Assembly: GCF_928381505.1 (NCBI RefSeq)
Contig: NZ_CAKMSJ010000003.1
Location: 186,001 to 250,000 of the forward strand
From: Rothia endophytica
GTDB taxonomy: Bacteria; Actinomycetota; Actinomycetes; Actinomycetales; Micrococcaceae
Reading direction: 5' to 3'
DNA: 64,000 nucleotides
Part shown: positions 1 through 8,711 of the stretch, piece after piece
How the letters are laid out: every line of letters begins with the position of its first letter
Numbering within the stretch: the stretch's first letter is position 1
Translations under genes and position numbers: made by a program
The notes under the pieces: generated by a model
Database searches by the model: none
Seen by the model: the letters and a program-made list of their open reading frames with translations, nothing else
What the model was told of the DNA's origin: nothing

Positions 1-1002
1 CCCTGGCAGGAGGTGCGCAACCCTGAAGTTCAACACTTCATGGACGGCGCAGGTGGGCGAATCTTTGGCGGCACTGCCTGGGATTTCGCGTCAGATCGCA
101 AGTTCCGCGCAGAGTCGTTAGATTTACTGGTGATCGATGAGGCAGGCCAGTATTCCCTGGCCAACACGCTGGCGGTAGCCCGGTCAGCTAAGAACCTCTT
201 GTTGCTGGGTGACCCTGCCCAGCTACCCCAGGTCACCCAAGGTACCCATCCCTACCCGGTAGACGAGTCAGCATTGGGCTGGCTTTCTGACGGGCGCACG
301 GTGCTCCCCGAGACGTTTGGCTACTTTTTGGATGTTAGCTGGCGCATGCACCCGGCGCTCTGCGCCCCGGTCTCTGCGCTGTCCTACGAAGGCAAGCTCA
401 GTTCAGCACCAGCCGGGGCCGAGCGTCACCTCGAGACCTGGCAACCGGGGGTTTATGTGAGCGAAGTGGAGCACAGCGGCAACAGCACCTTCTCAGCCGA
501 AGAAGCAGCGGAGGTAGTGCGCCTGGCACGCAGTTTCTTGGGGCATCAATGGACGCCCGCCCTCCATGACCCCGAGAGCACCAGACCCCTGGAGCCCGAG
601 GACATCATTGTGGTGGCAGCCTACAACGCCCAGGTTGAGACTATTCGCGAAGCCCTCCTAGAGGCAGGCTTAGCTGATGAGGACGGCGGGGTGCGAGTGG
701 GCACGGTCGATAAGTTCCAGGGCCAGGAGGCGCCGGTGGTGTTGGTTTCTATGGCGGCTTCCAGCGCCGGGGACTCCCCGCGCGGCACCGACTTTCTGCT
801 GTCGTCCAACCGACTGAACGTTGCCCTTTCACGCGGAATGTGGGCGGCGGTCATCATCAAGTCCACTAGTTTCACCCACTTTCTGCCCGTCTCACCGGAG
901 GCGCTGAGTCTTCTGGGTGGCTTCATCACACTCACCCGTTCGGCGCTGCCCCTACCGAGCTTTGCGGCGCTACCCAAGCGCCCTGCAAGAGAGCATAATT
1001 AG
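1..1002 (+). CDS. Superfamily I DNA/RNA helicase, C-terminal part (probably TM0106-type RecB-like nuclease-helicase)
   Basis: The reading frame is open from the first base, so the start lies outside the window; 333 residues are visible. They contain the C-terminal RecA-like half of an SF1 (DNA2/NAM7, AAA_12) helicase. A Walker B stretch LLVIDEAGQ is followed by motif III GDPAQLPQV, an SWRMHP segment, and motifs V/VI as VDKFQGQEAPVV and NRLNVALSRG. ATP-dependent unwinding is therefore well supported. The spacing and the GDPAQLPQ/SWRMHP context resemble actinobacterial TM0106-family proteins, which carry a RecB-like nuclease at the N-terminus; that half is not visible, so this assignment is an inference. 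The next gene starts 24 bases downstream with its own ribosome binding site, suggesting an operon. Confidence 0.85.
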   Translation, partial: PWQEVRNPEVQHFMDGAGGRIFGGTAWDFASDRKFRAESLDLLVIDEAGQYSLANTLAVARSAKNLLLLGDPAQLPQVTQGTHPYPVDESALGWLSDGRTVLPETFGYFLDVSWRMHPALCAPVSALSYEGKLSSAPAGAERHLETWQPGVYVSEVEHSGNSTFSAEEAAEVVRLARSFLGHQWTPALHDPESTRPLEPEDIIVVAAYNAQVETIREALLEAGLADEDGGVRVGTVDKFQGQEAPVVLVSMAASSAGDSPRGTDFLLSSNRLNVALSRGMWAAVIIKSTSFTHFLPVSPEALSLLGGFITLTRSALPLPSFAALPKRPAREHN

Positions 1003-1026
1003 ACCGGTACGTTACAAGGAGAGAGC

Positions 1027-1752
1027 ATGGCACTAACCCCCACCCATCGATCACGATCACCCTACATTTTTCATTTTGATGGGCAGACCGTGGCGCTTGG
1101 TGAGCCTGACTTTTTGCGGCGTATCAACGACCGGCTCACCGAGCAGAGCTACACCACCCGGCCCACCTTCTGGGACCAGGCCTACCTAGCCGACTTGTCA
1201 ATGCAGAACCCCGAGAACTTTAGCCCCGGGTTGGAGCAGTTTGGTGCGCCCAGTGATCCTGCCCTGCTCAACAGCGTGGGGGTGAGCTGTTCTCAAGAAG
1301 AATTCTGGTCTGCCATGTACGCCCGCACCTTCGCGTCCACCCCCTGGTCAGAGGGTGAAGAGACCCTCTACATGCCGCAGTTACCCAGCTGGCTAGAAAA
1401 GGCCCGCGCCTGGGTCTTTGACCCGATTGCCCCTTCAGAAGGCGCTATCGACGCCGCCGGCTGGGTTCGGGTGCGCGGCCGGGACGGCGGCGGTCAGCCA
1501 GTGGGGCTCTTTCAGCTGACCAGCCCCGACTCCTTCTGGGTCTTTGGGTCAGATGTTGATTTAGCAGGTGTGGTTGATCTCTGCCGTTCCCTAGCCAAAC
1601 TACGCACCGGCTTTGACCAGATGAGTGTCTACCTAGGCTACGACCTGTCTTGTAGCAGCATTGCCCTACCTCTTGAATGCCGCCAACCCCTAGAAGAAGA
1701 GCTCTTCTTGATTGGCGTTGATACCGAGACCCTTTTCTGGGACGAGGGTTAG
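1027..1752 (+). CDS. Hypothetical protein, 241 aa
   Basis: I do not recognise this family. The start is ATG behind a good ribosome binding site (AAGGAGAGAGC). The protein is soluble-looking and acidic, rich in Trp, Phe and Pro, with no signal peptide or membrane segment. It follows the helicase gene by 24 bases on the same strand and is probably cotranscribed with it. Codon use (C-ending) matches the neighbours, so it does not look recently acquired. No function is proposed. Confidence 0.7.
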   Translation: MALTPTHRSRSPYIFHFDGQTVALGEPDFLRRINDRLTEQSYTTRPTFWDQAYLADLSMQNPENFSPGLEQFGAPSDPALLNSVGVSCSQEEFWSAMYARTFASTPWSEGEETLYMPQLPSWLEKARAWVFDPIAPSEGAIDAAGWVRVRGRDGGGQPVGLFQLTSPDSFWVFGSDVDLAGVVDLCRSLAKLRTGFDQMSVYLGYDLSCSSIALPLECRQPLEEELFLIGVDTETLFWDEG

Positions 1753-1794
1753 CTACCCGCGCACAGTCCGGCTGATTAGGGCATACTGGAAACC

Positions 1795-2400
1795 GTGTTT
1801 GTTCTAACCTTTATCGCCCGATCAGCCAGCTCCGATGTGTCCGCGCTAGCTCAGCGCTTGGAGCAGCTAGAGCCCACCGTAGGTTTTGCACAGACCTACC
1901 ATGATGAATTGCAGGGCGCTTTCGATACCGCCCAGGACGCCCTGGCGGCCGCCCTTCTAGGTGCCCGTCACGGTGAATTTTGGGTAGGTCTCGGCGTCGG
2001 CGCTCTCACGCTGCCCCGTTTTGCTGCAGCTCTGGGGGCGGTAGCGACCACCGACTGTGAAGGTGCTGCCCTCAACGCTTCACGCGCTGCGGTGGAATTG
2101 GCGCAGACCGGCGCCCCTCCGCGCGGTATCTGCCTGAACGCCCAGGACCGAGAGAAGGCTGAGCAGGTCACCGGCCTGCTTCGCCTGCTCTACCGAGTTG
2201 CTGCCGCCCGCACCGACGCCGAGTGGCGCGTCCTTGACCTGCTGATTCCAGGGGTGCGCGGCCAGCAAAAAGCGGTAGCGCAGGCTCTGGGTATCACCTC
2301 GCAGGCAGTCAGCAAGACGCTAGTGCGTTCCCTCTGGCACGAAGAACTAGCCACCCGCCCCCTGGTAGAACATCTCATGGAGCAGTTGGACGCCGCCTAA
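1795..2400 (+). CDS. SatD-like protein with C-terminal helix-turn-helix, 201 aa
   Basis: The N-terminal half (about residues 1-115) resembles SatD-family proteins, and the C-terminal third carries a plausible DNA-binding helix-turn-helix around KAVAQALGITSQAVSKTLVR, so a regulatory role is likely. The family assignment is from memory of sequence style and is tentative. Translation probably starts at GTG 1795. A -10-like CATACT (1782-1787) lies 7 bases before it and no Shine-Dalgarno is visible, which fits a leaderless mRNA. It has its own promoter and is separate from the upstream gene. Confidence 0.55.
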   Translation: MFVLTFIARSASSDVSALAQRLEQLEPTVGFAQTYHDELQGAFDTAQDALAAALLGARHGEFWVGLGVGALTLPRFAAALGAVATTDCEGAALNASRAAVELAQTGAPPRGICLNAQDREKAEQVTGLLRLLYRVAAARTDAEWRVLDLLIPGVRGQQKAVAQALGITSQAVSKTLVRSLWHEELATRPLVEHLMEQLDAA

Positions 2401-2424
2401 CCAACCGGCCTGTAGCTGCTGCCG

Positions 2425-3348
2425 CTAGGCAAGCAGTAGCGAAATCACCAGGATGACGGGCACCGCCCCGATGGTGGAGAGCAGCACGATGTCGCGGGAA
2501 AGACCGACCGCCACGTTGTAGCGCACCGCGAAGTTATACATGTTCTGTGCGCTGGGTAGCGCTGCTAGCACGGCGGCTGCGAAGACTTCCTGCGCATCAA
2601 GCCCGAAAACAAACTGGGCCAAGAGGTAGGCGAGCAGGGGCATCAGCACGTTCTTGATACTGGCGGCCAGAATAGTTTCAAGCTTTTGCCCGGGGGTATC
2701 GAGCAGACGCGAGCCGCGCAGGGACATGCCAAAAGCGGCTAGAATAAGGGGCACACCGGCACCACCTAGAATTCGCAGGGGTTCAAGCACGATATCTGGC
2801 GGGGTGAGCCCAGCGACATTGACCAGCAGACCGAGTGCCGACCCGATAATCAGCGGATTCTTGACCGGCTGGCTCATCACCGTGGTGAGCGAGGGGCGGC
2901 GACCGGTTGAAACGGTATCAAGGATGGTTAGCACAACCGGCGCGGCAATGAGCAGCTGAAAGAGCAGGATGGGTGCAACCTGCGCGGCGTCCCCCACGAT
3001 GTAAGTTGCCACTGGTAAACCCATATTATTAGCGTTGATGTAGCCCGAGGAGGCAGCCCCCACGGTTACTCTCCCGGCACCCTTCTTCAGCAAAAACCGT
3101 GCAATCAGTGCGTAGAGCAGGGCAACGACACTGAAGCTGAGCACAGCGATGGGTAGCCGGGCAGAGAAGATAACGTGCAAATCAGCGTGCGCCATGGTGA
3201 CGAACATGAGCGGCGGTAGCGCCACAAAGAAGGCGAACTTATTGAGTGCCAGACCCGAGTTAGGGGGCAGTATGTCCAGGCGGGCCACCAGGTAGCCGAC
3301 CCCGACTACCACGGCAATAATCGTGAAACCCTCTAAAACTCCAACCAC
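2425..3348 (-). CDS. AEC (auxin efflux carrier) family transporter
   Basis: This 307-residue membrane protein has about ten hydrophobic segments in the 5+5 arrangement typical of AEC/MdcF carriers, and the central SGYINANNMGLPVATYIVG segment is characteristic of the family. AEC carriers export or take up small organic anions; the substrate cannot be told from sequence. The start is GTG 3348, preceded by AAGGAGGGCGCCGC, a good ribosome binding site. It lies downstream of the HAD/HXXEE/DCC genes on the same strand, with an 87-base gap that may carry its own promoter. Confidence 0.85.
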   Translation of the reverse strand: MVGVLEGFTIIAVVVGVGYLVARLDILPPNSGLALNKFAFFVALPPLMFVTMAHADLHVIFSARLPIAVLSFSVVALLYALIARFLLKKGAGRVTVGAASSGYINANNMGLPVATYIVGDAAQVAPILLFQLLIAAPVVLTILDTVSTGRRPSLTTVMSQPVKNPLIIGSALGLLVNVAGLTPPDIVLEPLRILGGAGVPLILAAFGMSLRGSRLLDTPGQKLETILAASIKNVLMPLLAYLLAQFVFGLDAQEVFAAAVLAALPSAQNMYNFAVRYNVAVGLSRDIVLLSTIGAVPVILVISLLLA

Positions 3349-3435
3349 GCGGCGCCCTCCTTACTCTGCCTCTCTAGGCTAGCAAGGTGATCGGTGACCG
3401 GTTGCAAGGGTGACCCTTTATGACGGTGCTAGCTC

Positions 3436-3789
3436 TCAGGGCTTGAGGGTGCAGGTGCTGGAGCGGTTTTCTGCCACCAGACGGTAGGCACGCTCAGCAG
3501 TGGGGCGAACCAGCGGATGGGTGAGCAGGACGCCGGTAGCCCGCACGGGGGCATAGCGGCTGGTGCGCAGGGCTAAGCCAATGGCGAGCGCACCGTAGGC
3601 AACCTGCCCCTGCTCGGTGCGAAAGGGTATCTGCCGCATGAATCGTTCCAGGTGCACCCCGGCGTCCAGCAGGGTTTCTACCTCACCGGGAACCACGCGC
3701 GCGGTAAGCCCAGCGTGCGCCAGTATCTTGGCGGCACGCTGGCAGATCCCGCAGTCCGGGTCATAGAACAAGGTGCCGATCTCGGTCAT
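3436..3789 (-). CDS. DCC-family (DUF393) thiol-disulfide oxidoreductase-like protein
   Basis: A 117-residue protein with the defining N-terminal motif of the DCC/DUF393 family: FYDPDCGICQ at residues 8-17, i.e. Asp12-Cys13-x-x-Cys16. The family is thioredoxin-like and presumed redox active through the CxxC pair; the physiological partner is unknown. ATG 3789 lies 7 bases after the HXXEE gene stop, so the two genes are almost certainly cotranscribed. DCC proteins are often found beside small membrane proteins, consistent with this arrangement. Confidence 0.8.
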   Translation of the reverse strand: MTEIGTLFYDPDCGICQRAAKILAHAGLTARVVPGEVETLLDAGVHLERFMRQIPFRTEQGQVAYGALAIGLALRTSRYAPVRATGVLLTHPLVRPTAERAYRLVAENRSSTCTLKP

Positions 3790-3795
3790 GAGGCT

Positions 3796-4308
3796 CTACT
3801 TTCCCCAGGCCCTAGCGCCTATCACCCAACGTGCGAGCCGTAGATAACCTATGATGATGGGAAAACTCAGAACTCCTGCCCCGAGGGTCGTCCAGCCTAC
3901 AGTCATTCTGGTCATGCCCAGCTCTCTACGGATACGGGAAATATAGTTGAGAGAGCTAAAGAGCATGACCAGTGCAGTAGCCAGCCCGGGGTTATAACGT
4001 TTCTCTCTCAATGCCCGCCCCACATGCGCTAGAGCATTCACCGCCAATGCCCCTGCAGCCCCCACCTGGGCTATTCCTACAGCGCGGTTGCGGAACGGAG
4101 CGCACAGGATGCCGGCAGACGTTAGGGTAATCAGCCCAGTGCCTACTGCCATATTCCGGGGAGCATAGTCTTCTGGCATTAACCCCACTCTGGCAAGTAA
4201 CTGCGGCGAGACCGGCAGGTGGTCTTGCATATAACCTATTTCCTCAGCATTGTGCAGGCTGAAAATCCCTACCAGGGCTGGTGCTGAAGATAGGATTCTT
4301 ACTTTCAT
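3796..4308 (-). CDS. HXXEE-domain integral membrane protein
   Basis: The protein has the signature HNAEE (residues 19-23) near its N-terminus, matching the HXXEE family of small integral membrane proteins of unknown function, followed by several hydrophobic helices. I start it at ATG 4308 (170 aa). ATG 4320 four codons upstream is equally possible, because a weak GATGGG sits just before it. The much longer open frame reaching 4464 overlaps the HAD gene and is not credible. The gene is sandwiched between the HAD gene and the DCC gene on the same strand. Confidence 0.7.
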   Translation of the reverse strand: MKVRILSSAPALVGIFSLHNAEEIGYMQDHLPVSPQLLARVGLMPEDYAPRNMAVGTGLITLTSAGILCAPFRNRAVGIAQVGAAGALAVNALAHVGRALREKRYNPGLATALVMLFSSLNYISRIRRELGMTRMTVGWTTLGAGVLSFPIIIGYLRLARWVIGARAWGK

Positions 4309-4354
4309 CTTTTGGTACATCCCATCACTCAGTAAAGTCAGCGAGTAAGGGCAT

Positions 4355-5203
4355 CTAGAGCAGTTCGCGCAGAATCGGCACGATGCCGTCCTCGTAGACA
4401 CTGCCGGTGACGTCAGTGGCGAGCGCAGCGATTTCAGCCGGTGCTTGGCCCATAGCGACGCCACGGGCAGCCCAGTGAATCATTTCTTTGTCGTTGTAGC
4501 CATCGCCCACCGCAACGGTGTGGCGGGGGTCAACGCTCAAGCGGCGGCGAATCTGTTCGAGGGCTGATGCCTTCGAAACACCGTGAGCGGCAATATCAAG
4601 CCAGGCGCTCCAGCCCACCGCGTAGTTGACCCCGTGCAGACCCACATCGTAGATAGCTCGCTTGAAGTCATCGGGGGTTTGGGTTGGGGATGACACCACC
4701 ACACGCACGGCTGAGTCCATAGCAGCCATCTCGGTGCGGGTTCTTTTCACGGTGTTAGCGCCAAAGGACCAGTCTTCAAAGTTTTCGGTGGCGTAGACGG
4801 TGCCATCGGGTGCTTCAAGAGCCAGAGAGGCTTCAGGCAAACGTTTTTTGATCATGGTGATGGCGTGGGAGGGGTCAAAGCAGACCCGGTCCAGGATGCG
4901 GTGACCGTCCTGAGCTGCGGGGTCAATTTCAAGGGTTACCCCGCCATTGGAGCTAATCGCGTACCCTCGGGTCATGCCCACCATATTCACGATGGGCAAG
5001 GTGGCGCCCATGGAACGTCCGGTGGAAATAACCACGTGGTGGCCAGCAGCCACTACAGCCTGGGCGGCTTCTTTGACGGCCTCACTCATAGCGCCATCGT
5101 GGTTGACCAGGGTACCATCGATGTCGATGGCCACCAGGTATTTGACCCCGTCTTCCTTCTGCCAGTTAGAGCGTCGGGGCGGGTTTACTTCTAAGTCTTT
5201 CAT
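4355..5203 (-). CDS. Cof-type HAD-superfamily phosphatase
   Basis: HAD hydrolases use the first Asp of DxDGT as nucleophile; here it is VAIDIDGTLVNHDG near residues 26-40. The C-terminal AVGDGYNDKEMI carries the motif IV acidic residues. The intervening cap of roughly 100 residues makes it a C2-capped Cof-like phosphatase, probably acting on a sugar phosphate or cofactor phosphate; the substrate is unknown. I prefer ATG 5203 (282 aa); GTG 5215 is also open. It is the first gene of a four-gene minus-strand group with HXXEE, DCC and AEC products. Confidence 0.85.
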   Translation of the reverse strand: MKDLEVNPPRRSNWQKEDGVKYLVAIDIDGTLVNHDGAMSEAVKEAAQAVVAAGHHVVISTGRSMGATLPIVNMVGMTRGYAISSNGGVTLEIDPAAQDGHRILDRVCFDPSHAITMIKKRLPEASLALEAPDGTVYATENFEDWSFGANTVKRTRTEMAAMDSAVRVVVSSPTQTPDDFKRAIYDVGLHGVNYAVGWSAWLDIAAHGVSKASALEQIRRRLSVDPRHTVAVGDGYNDKEMIHWAARGVAMGQAPAEIAALATDVTGSVYEDGIVPILRELL

Positions 5204-5324
5204 TGCAGCAATCACGCCTTTCAGTCTTGCATCTGGCTCTAGCCTACACCTTACTCCCAGGCGAACAGGGGGTGAAAACTGTGGGGCGGGCAGGGGTGAG
5301 GCGCCCTGCTCTAGACTGTTACCT

Positions 5325-5999
5325 ATGCGCCTTGATCATCTTTCTGATAGCACCCAGAATTACCTCAAAATTATCTGGAGCATCACCGAGCACGCTGACG
5401 CCCCCGCCACCACCTCAGTGATTGCCGCGCGTGCCGGGTTGCGGCTATCGTCTGTATCGGACGCCGTGAAGCGGCTGGTAGCTGCCGGGTTGGTGGAGCA
5501 CCAGCCCTATGGAGCGATTGAGCTAACCCAAGAGGGCCAGGCAGCAGCCCTGCAGGTGATTCGCCGCCACCGCCTCATTGAAACCTTTCTGGTGCAAACC
5601 CTGGGCTACACCTGGGATCAGGTGCATGATGAAGCCGAGGTGCTGGAACACGCTGTCTCTGATCTGATGATTGAGCGCATCGACGCTGTACTGGGGAACC
5701 CCACCCGTGACCCCCACGGCGACCCTATCCCTTCGGTCTCGGGTGAGATAGATAAACTAGCCGGGCTCACTTTGCAGCAGGCTAGTGAGGGCCAGCAACT
5801 GGTGGTTGAACGCATTTCGGACGATGACCCCGCCCTGCTACGCTTCCTCAGCGAGCAAGAGGTGGGCCCGGGAACGGAGCTGACCGTGCTTTCCCGGGAC
5901 CCAGGCGGTCACCTCGCTCTGTCTACTAGGAGTGGGGTCACCTTTGCGCTCTCCCCTCAGGGCGCCGCCGCTGTCTTTGTGGCAACGGTTATCCCCTAA
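5325..5999 (+). CDS. mntR: DtxR/MntR-family metal-dependent transcriptional regulator
   Basis: The 224-residue protein shows the DtxR layout: an N-terminal winged helix (recognition helix near GLRLSSVSDAVKRL), a dimerisation/metal-binding domain containing HRLIETFL and the helix with HDEAEVLEHAVS, and a C-terminal FeoA-like SH3 domain. It faces an ABC metal-uptake operon tail to tail (11-base overlap), so it most likely senses Mn2+ or Fe2+ and represses that operon. The symbol is by context; an iron sensor is possible. ATG 5325 lies 7 bases after TAGACT (5312-5317) with no Shine-Dalgarno, indicating a leaderless start. An open frame continues upstream but is antisense to the HAD gene. Confidence 0.85.
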   Translation: MRLDHLSDSTQNYLKIIWSITEHADAPATTSVIAARAGLRLSSVSDAVKRLVAAGLVEHQPYGAIELTQEGQAAALQVIRRHRLIETFLVQTLGYTWDQVHDEAEVLEHAVSDLMIERIDAVLGNPTRDPHGDPIPSVSGEIDKLAGLTLQQASEGQQLVVERISDDDPALLRFLSEQEVGPGTELTVLSRDPGGHLALSTRSGVTFALSPQGAAAVFVATVIP

Positions 6000-6831
6000 C
6001 TTTTCTGCGCGGGCGCAGCAGGCCGTGGTGCGGGGCAAAGAGGTAGGCGCAGGCGAAAATAGCGCCCAGAGCCAGTACCACGGCACCACCGGCTGAAACA
6101 TCCAGGTGGAAGCTAGCGTAGAGCCCTACCAGAGAACCCAGCACTGAAACACAGGCAGAGATGGCCAGCATGGGAGCAAAGCGGTCAGTCAGCAGGCGGG
6201 CGGTCGACCCGGGAATGACTAACAGGGCGACCACTAGCACCACTCCCACGATTTGCAGGGCCAGCACCGAGGTCAGCGCCAGGCAGACCAGTAGCAGCCC
6301 AGCTAAAAAACGGGGGCGAAGGCCAATAGCGTGAGCATAGCCTGGGTCGAAGGCATAGAGAGTTAAATCCCGCCGTTTAAAGAGCAGGGCTCCAGCCACC
6401 AGGATGCCCAGGACGGCCAGTTGAACCACATCAAACCAAGCAACTCCCAGCACGTTACCGAAGAGGATACTGTGCAGGTCAGTTTGGGAGGGGGTTACTG
6501 AAATCAGCACTAGCCCCAGCGCAAACATGACGGTAAAGACAATGCCGATGGCGGCGTCCTCACGGATGCGCCCCTTAGAGCGCACCGCCCCAATCAGCCC
6601 TACGGCTACCAGCCCAGCGACGACTGCCCCCACGGCGAAGGGCACCCCGGTCATGTAAGCGATCACCACTCCGGGAAGCACCGCGTGGGAGATAGCGTCA
6701 CCCATCAGGGACCAGCCCATGAGAACCAACCAGCAAGAGAGCAGGGCGCAGACCAGAGCCGCTAGTACCGTGACGAGAAAACCGCGCTGCATAAAGCCGT
6801 AGGCCAGAGGGTCAAATAAGAGTTCAGTCAT
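5989..6831 (-). CDS. Metal (Mn/Zn/Fe-type) ABC transporter permease
   Basis: This 280-residue membrane protein of the ABC-3 family (MntB/ZnuB/SitC-like) forms the channel of a divalent-metal importer. About eight hydrophobic segments are visible, and the conserved GDAISHAVLPGVVIAY loop near residues 45-60 contacts the ATPase and is typical of the family. It starts at ATG 6831 behind GGGAGGCGCCC and overlaps the ATPase gene by 8 bases. It is last of the three-gene operon, and its stop overlaps the regulator gene on the other strand by 11 bases. Confidence 0.9.
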   Translation of the reverse strand: MTELLFDPLAYGFMQRGFLVTVLAALVCALLSCWLVLMGWSLMGDAISHAVLPGVVIAYMTGVPFAVGAVVAGLVAVGLIGAVRSKGRIREDAAIGIVFTVMFALGLVLISVTPSQTDLHSILFGNVLGVAWFDVVQLAVLGILVAGALLFKRRDLTLYAFDPGYAHAIGLRPRFLAGLLLVCLALTSVLALQIVGVVLVVALLVIPGSTARLLTDRFAPMLAISACVSVLGSLVGLYASFHLDVSAGGAVVLALGAIFACAYLFAPHHGLLRPRRKVRG

Positions 6832-7609
6832 GGGCGCCTCCCAGGGGGTTCATGCCAAAAGCGCGTACTAAATTCTCGGGAGCCAGCACGGCGCTTGGCT
6901 CCCCGCTGAGTAGCACCTCATTGCGCAACAGCACAGCGGTATCAGCTAATTCGGCTAAATTGGCTAGGTCATGTGTAGAAATCAGGACGCCCGCCCCAGC
7001 GTCCCGAAGTTGACGCAGCAGGCTCATCAGCATGGTTTCACTGCGTTTATCGACTCCGGCAAAGGGCTCATCCAGCAGGAGCAGGCGGGCGCCCTGGGCT
7101 AAACCGCGGGCTACAAAGGCACGTTTCCGTTGGCCACCAGACAGGTTGCCGATTTGCCGGTGGGCAAGGTCAAGAAGATCAACCCGTTCTAGTGCTTCAT
7201 CAACTGCTGACCGGTCTGCTGACCGTAAGCGGCGGGTGGGGCCCAGGCGCCCGTATCGCCCCATCGAGACCACATCTCGCACTGACACCGGGAAGGTGAA
7301 GTCGATGTCCTCACTCTGGGGCACGTAACTAACCAGGCCCAGCTTGCGAGCCTGTGCGGGTGTTTGACCGTCAATGAGCACCTGCCCCTCAGCCGGGGTG
7401 ACTCCCATGATCGCTTTAAAGAGAGTGGATTTACCGGAGCCGTTCATGCCCACCAACCCGCAGATTTCACCGGGCTGGACGCTCAGTGAGGCATGCTGGA
7501 GGGCCTGCACCTCGCCGTAGTTCACGGTCAAACCCTGAGCATCGAGCAGGGGCTCGGTAGGCTGCGCGCCGCTACTACTGGGCGCAGGAAACTTACTGGC
7601 CGAGCGCAC
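6824..7609 (-). CDS. Metal ABC transporter ATP-binding protein
   Basis: A complete ABC ATPase: Walker A GMNGSGKST, signature LSGGQRKRAF, Walker B LLLLDEPFAGVD and a switch His in ISTHD. It powers the metal importer formed with the adjacent permease and binding protein. GTG 7609 is preferred (261 aa) because GGAGG lies 9 bases upstream; a TTG at 7615 would be only 3 bases from it. It overlaps the end of the binding-protein gene by 17 bases, so the operon order is binding protein, ATPase, permease. Confidence 0.9.
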   Translation of the reverse strand: MRSASKFPAPSSSGAQPTEPLLDAQGLTVNYGEVQALQHASLSVQPGEICGLVGMNGSGKSTLFKAIMGVTPAEGQVLIDGQTPAQARKLGLVSYVPQSEDIDFTFPVSVRDVVSMGRYGRLGPTRRLRSADRSAVDEALERVDLLDLAHRQIGNLSGGQRKRAFVARGLAQGARLLLLDEPFAGVDKRSETMLMSLLRQLRDAGAGVLISTHDLANLAELADTAVLLRNEVLLSGEPSAVLAPENLVRAFGMNPLGGAHD

Positions 7610-8525
7610 GAGCAATCACCTCCGCATCATGGCGTATTAAATCCAAGTAGGTAGGCACGTCTCCGCCCTCCTGCGATAGGGAGTCAACATAGAGCTCACC
7701 GGCGTAGGTAGCACCAGATTCAGCGGCAACCTGCCTCATGGTATCTGCGGGCACGGTGGTCTCGCAGAAGACAGCAGGCACCTGTTGCTCCTTTACAAAG
7801 GTTGCTACCTCGGCCACTCGGCCGGCTGAGGGATTACCATCGCTGTTCACTGCCCAGAGGTACTTCTCGGTTAGCCCCGCATCCGCTGCCAGGTAGGAGA
7901 AGGCGCCCTCGCAGGTCACTAAGGCGCGTTGGTTCTGCGGCAGGGCACCCAGGTCAGTGACCAGCCGGTCATGTACGGCCTGCAGCTCCTGCTTGTAGGC
8001 GCTGGCATTCGCTTCGAAGTCAGCAGCGTGTTGGGGGTCAAGCTCGGCAAAAGCAGCGGCAATATTGTCCACATACATTTGGGCAGCTAGCGGGCTCATC
8101 CAGGCATGGGGGTTGGGCTTATCAGCTGAGCCGCCTTCTGCGATGCCGATAGTCTGAACACCTTCAGAGGCCGTCACACTGTTCGCATCGGCGTCCTGCA
8201 AAAACTGCTCTAACCAGGCCTCCAGATGCAAGCCATTGGCGAGAATGAGGTCAGCATCTGCTGCCTTTCTCACGTCAGATGGCACCGGGTCATAGTCGTG
8301 AATTTCAACCCCTGGCTTGGTTAAAGACTGCACCTCTAGGTGCTCGCCCGCCACGTTTTGGGCGATATCGGCTAGGACGGTGAAGGTAGCTAGCACGGTG
8401 GGTTTGCCGCTATCGGCAGGTTCAACGGTGGAGCAGGCAGTCGCTAGCCCGGTGATCGCTACTAGGCAGGTTATGAGAAAAGTACGCGCTGAAATGAGCG
8501 TTTGCCACCAATGAGTCATGGGCAT
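7593..8525 (-). CDS. Metal ABC transporter substrate-binding lipoprotein (cluster A-I / ZnuA-MntA type)
   Basis: The N-terminus is a lipoprotein signal with lipobox LATACS, so the protein is anchored to the outer face of the membrane. The mature part is a cluster A-I metal-binding protein. Expected ligands are visible as HDYDP (His after the first domain), NPHAW (second His), a Glu in the CEGAF segment and an Asp near the C-terminus in VDSLSQEGG. ATG 8525 (310 aa) has AAGGGA 5 bases upstream; the longer frame to 8609 would overlap the promoter described separately. Mn2+ or Zn2+ is the probable ligand. It is the first gene of the operon. Confidence 0.9.
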   Translation of the reverse strand: MPMTHWWQTLISARTFLITCLVAITGLATACSTVEPADSGKPTVLATFTVLADIAQNVAGEHLEVQSLTKPGVEIHDYDPVPSDVRKAADADLILANGLHLEAWLEQFLQDADANSVTASEGVQTIGIAEGGSADKPNPHAWMSPLAAQMYVDNIAAAFAELDPQHAADFEANASAYKQELQAVHDRLVTDLGALPQNQRALVTCEGAFSYLAADAGLTEKYLWAVNSDGNPSAGRVAEVATFVKEQQVPAVFCETTVPADTMRQVAAESGATYAGELYVDSLSQEGGDVPTYLDLIRHDAEVIARALGQ

Positions 8526-8604
8526 TTTGTCCCTTCGGGGGTTAGGCAGGGCCTTGCGGGGTGCGTCCTTGCAGCCGGTTAAGTCTTCATGCCTGTGTGC
8601 CTCC

Positions 8605-8633
8605 ATCATAAGTTCGCCTCAACGAACTTTCAA
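8605..8633 (-). promoter_or_regulatory. Promoter and repressor operator of the metal ABC operon
   Basis: On the minus strand TTGAAA (8633-8628) and TATGAT (8610-8605) are separated by exactly 17 bases, a near-consensus sigma-70-type promoter. Between them lies a perfect inverted repeat AAGTTCG-N6-CGAACTT (8610-8629) filling the spacer. A dimeric repressor bound there would block RNA polymerase. The DtxR/MntR-type regulator encoded at 5325-5999 is the obvious candidate. The repeat does not look like the classical DtxR box (TTAGGTTAG-type), so the pairing is inferred from position. Confidence 0.8.
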
Positions 8634-8650
8634 ATTTCGGGGCAGAAAAT

Positions 8651-8692
8651 AGCGCGGCGCCCCTTCATACGGTGATGAAAGGACGCCGCGCT
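8651..8692 (-). terminator. Intrinsic terminator after serS
   Basis: An 18-base stem (AGCGCGGCG... against ...CGCCGCGCT, two G-U positions on the transcript) with a short loop lies 20 bases past the serS stop. On the minus strand it is followed by TATTTT. Part of the stem is the recurrent heptamer GGACGCC. Confidence 0.8.
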
Positions 8693-8711
8693 ACTACTAT
8701 TCAGCTACCCT

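Noticed and set aside
4309..4464. N-terminal extension of the HXXEE gene into the HAD gene
   Set aside because: The extra 52 codons overlap the end of the HAD gene out of frame and look like shadow sequence; the HXXEE signature fits the short start.
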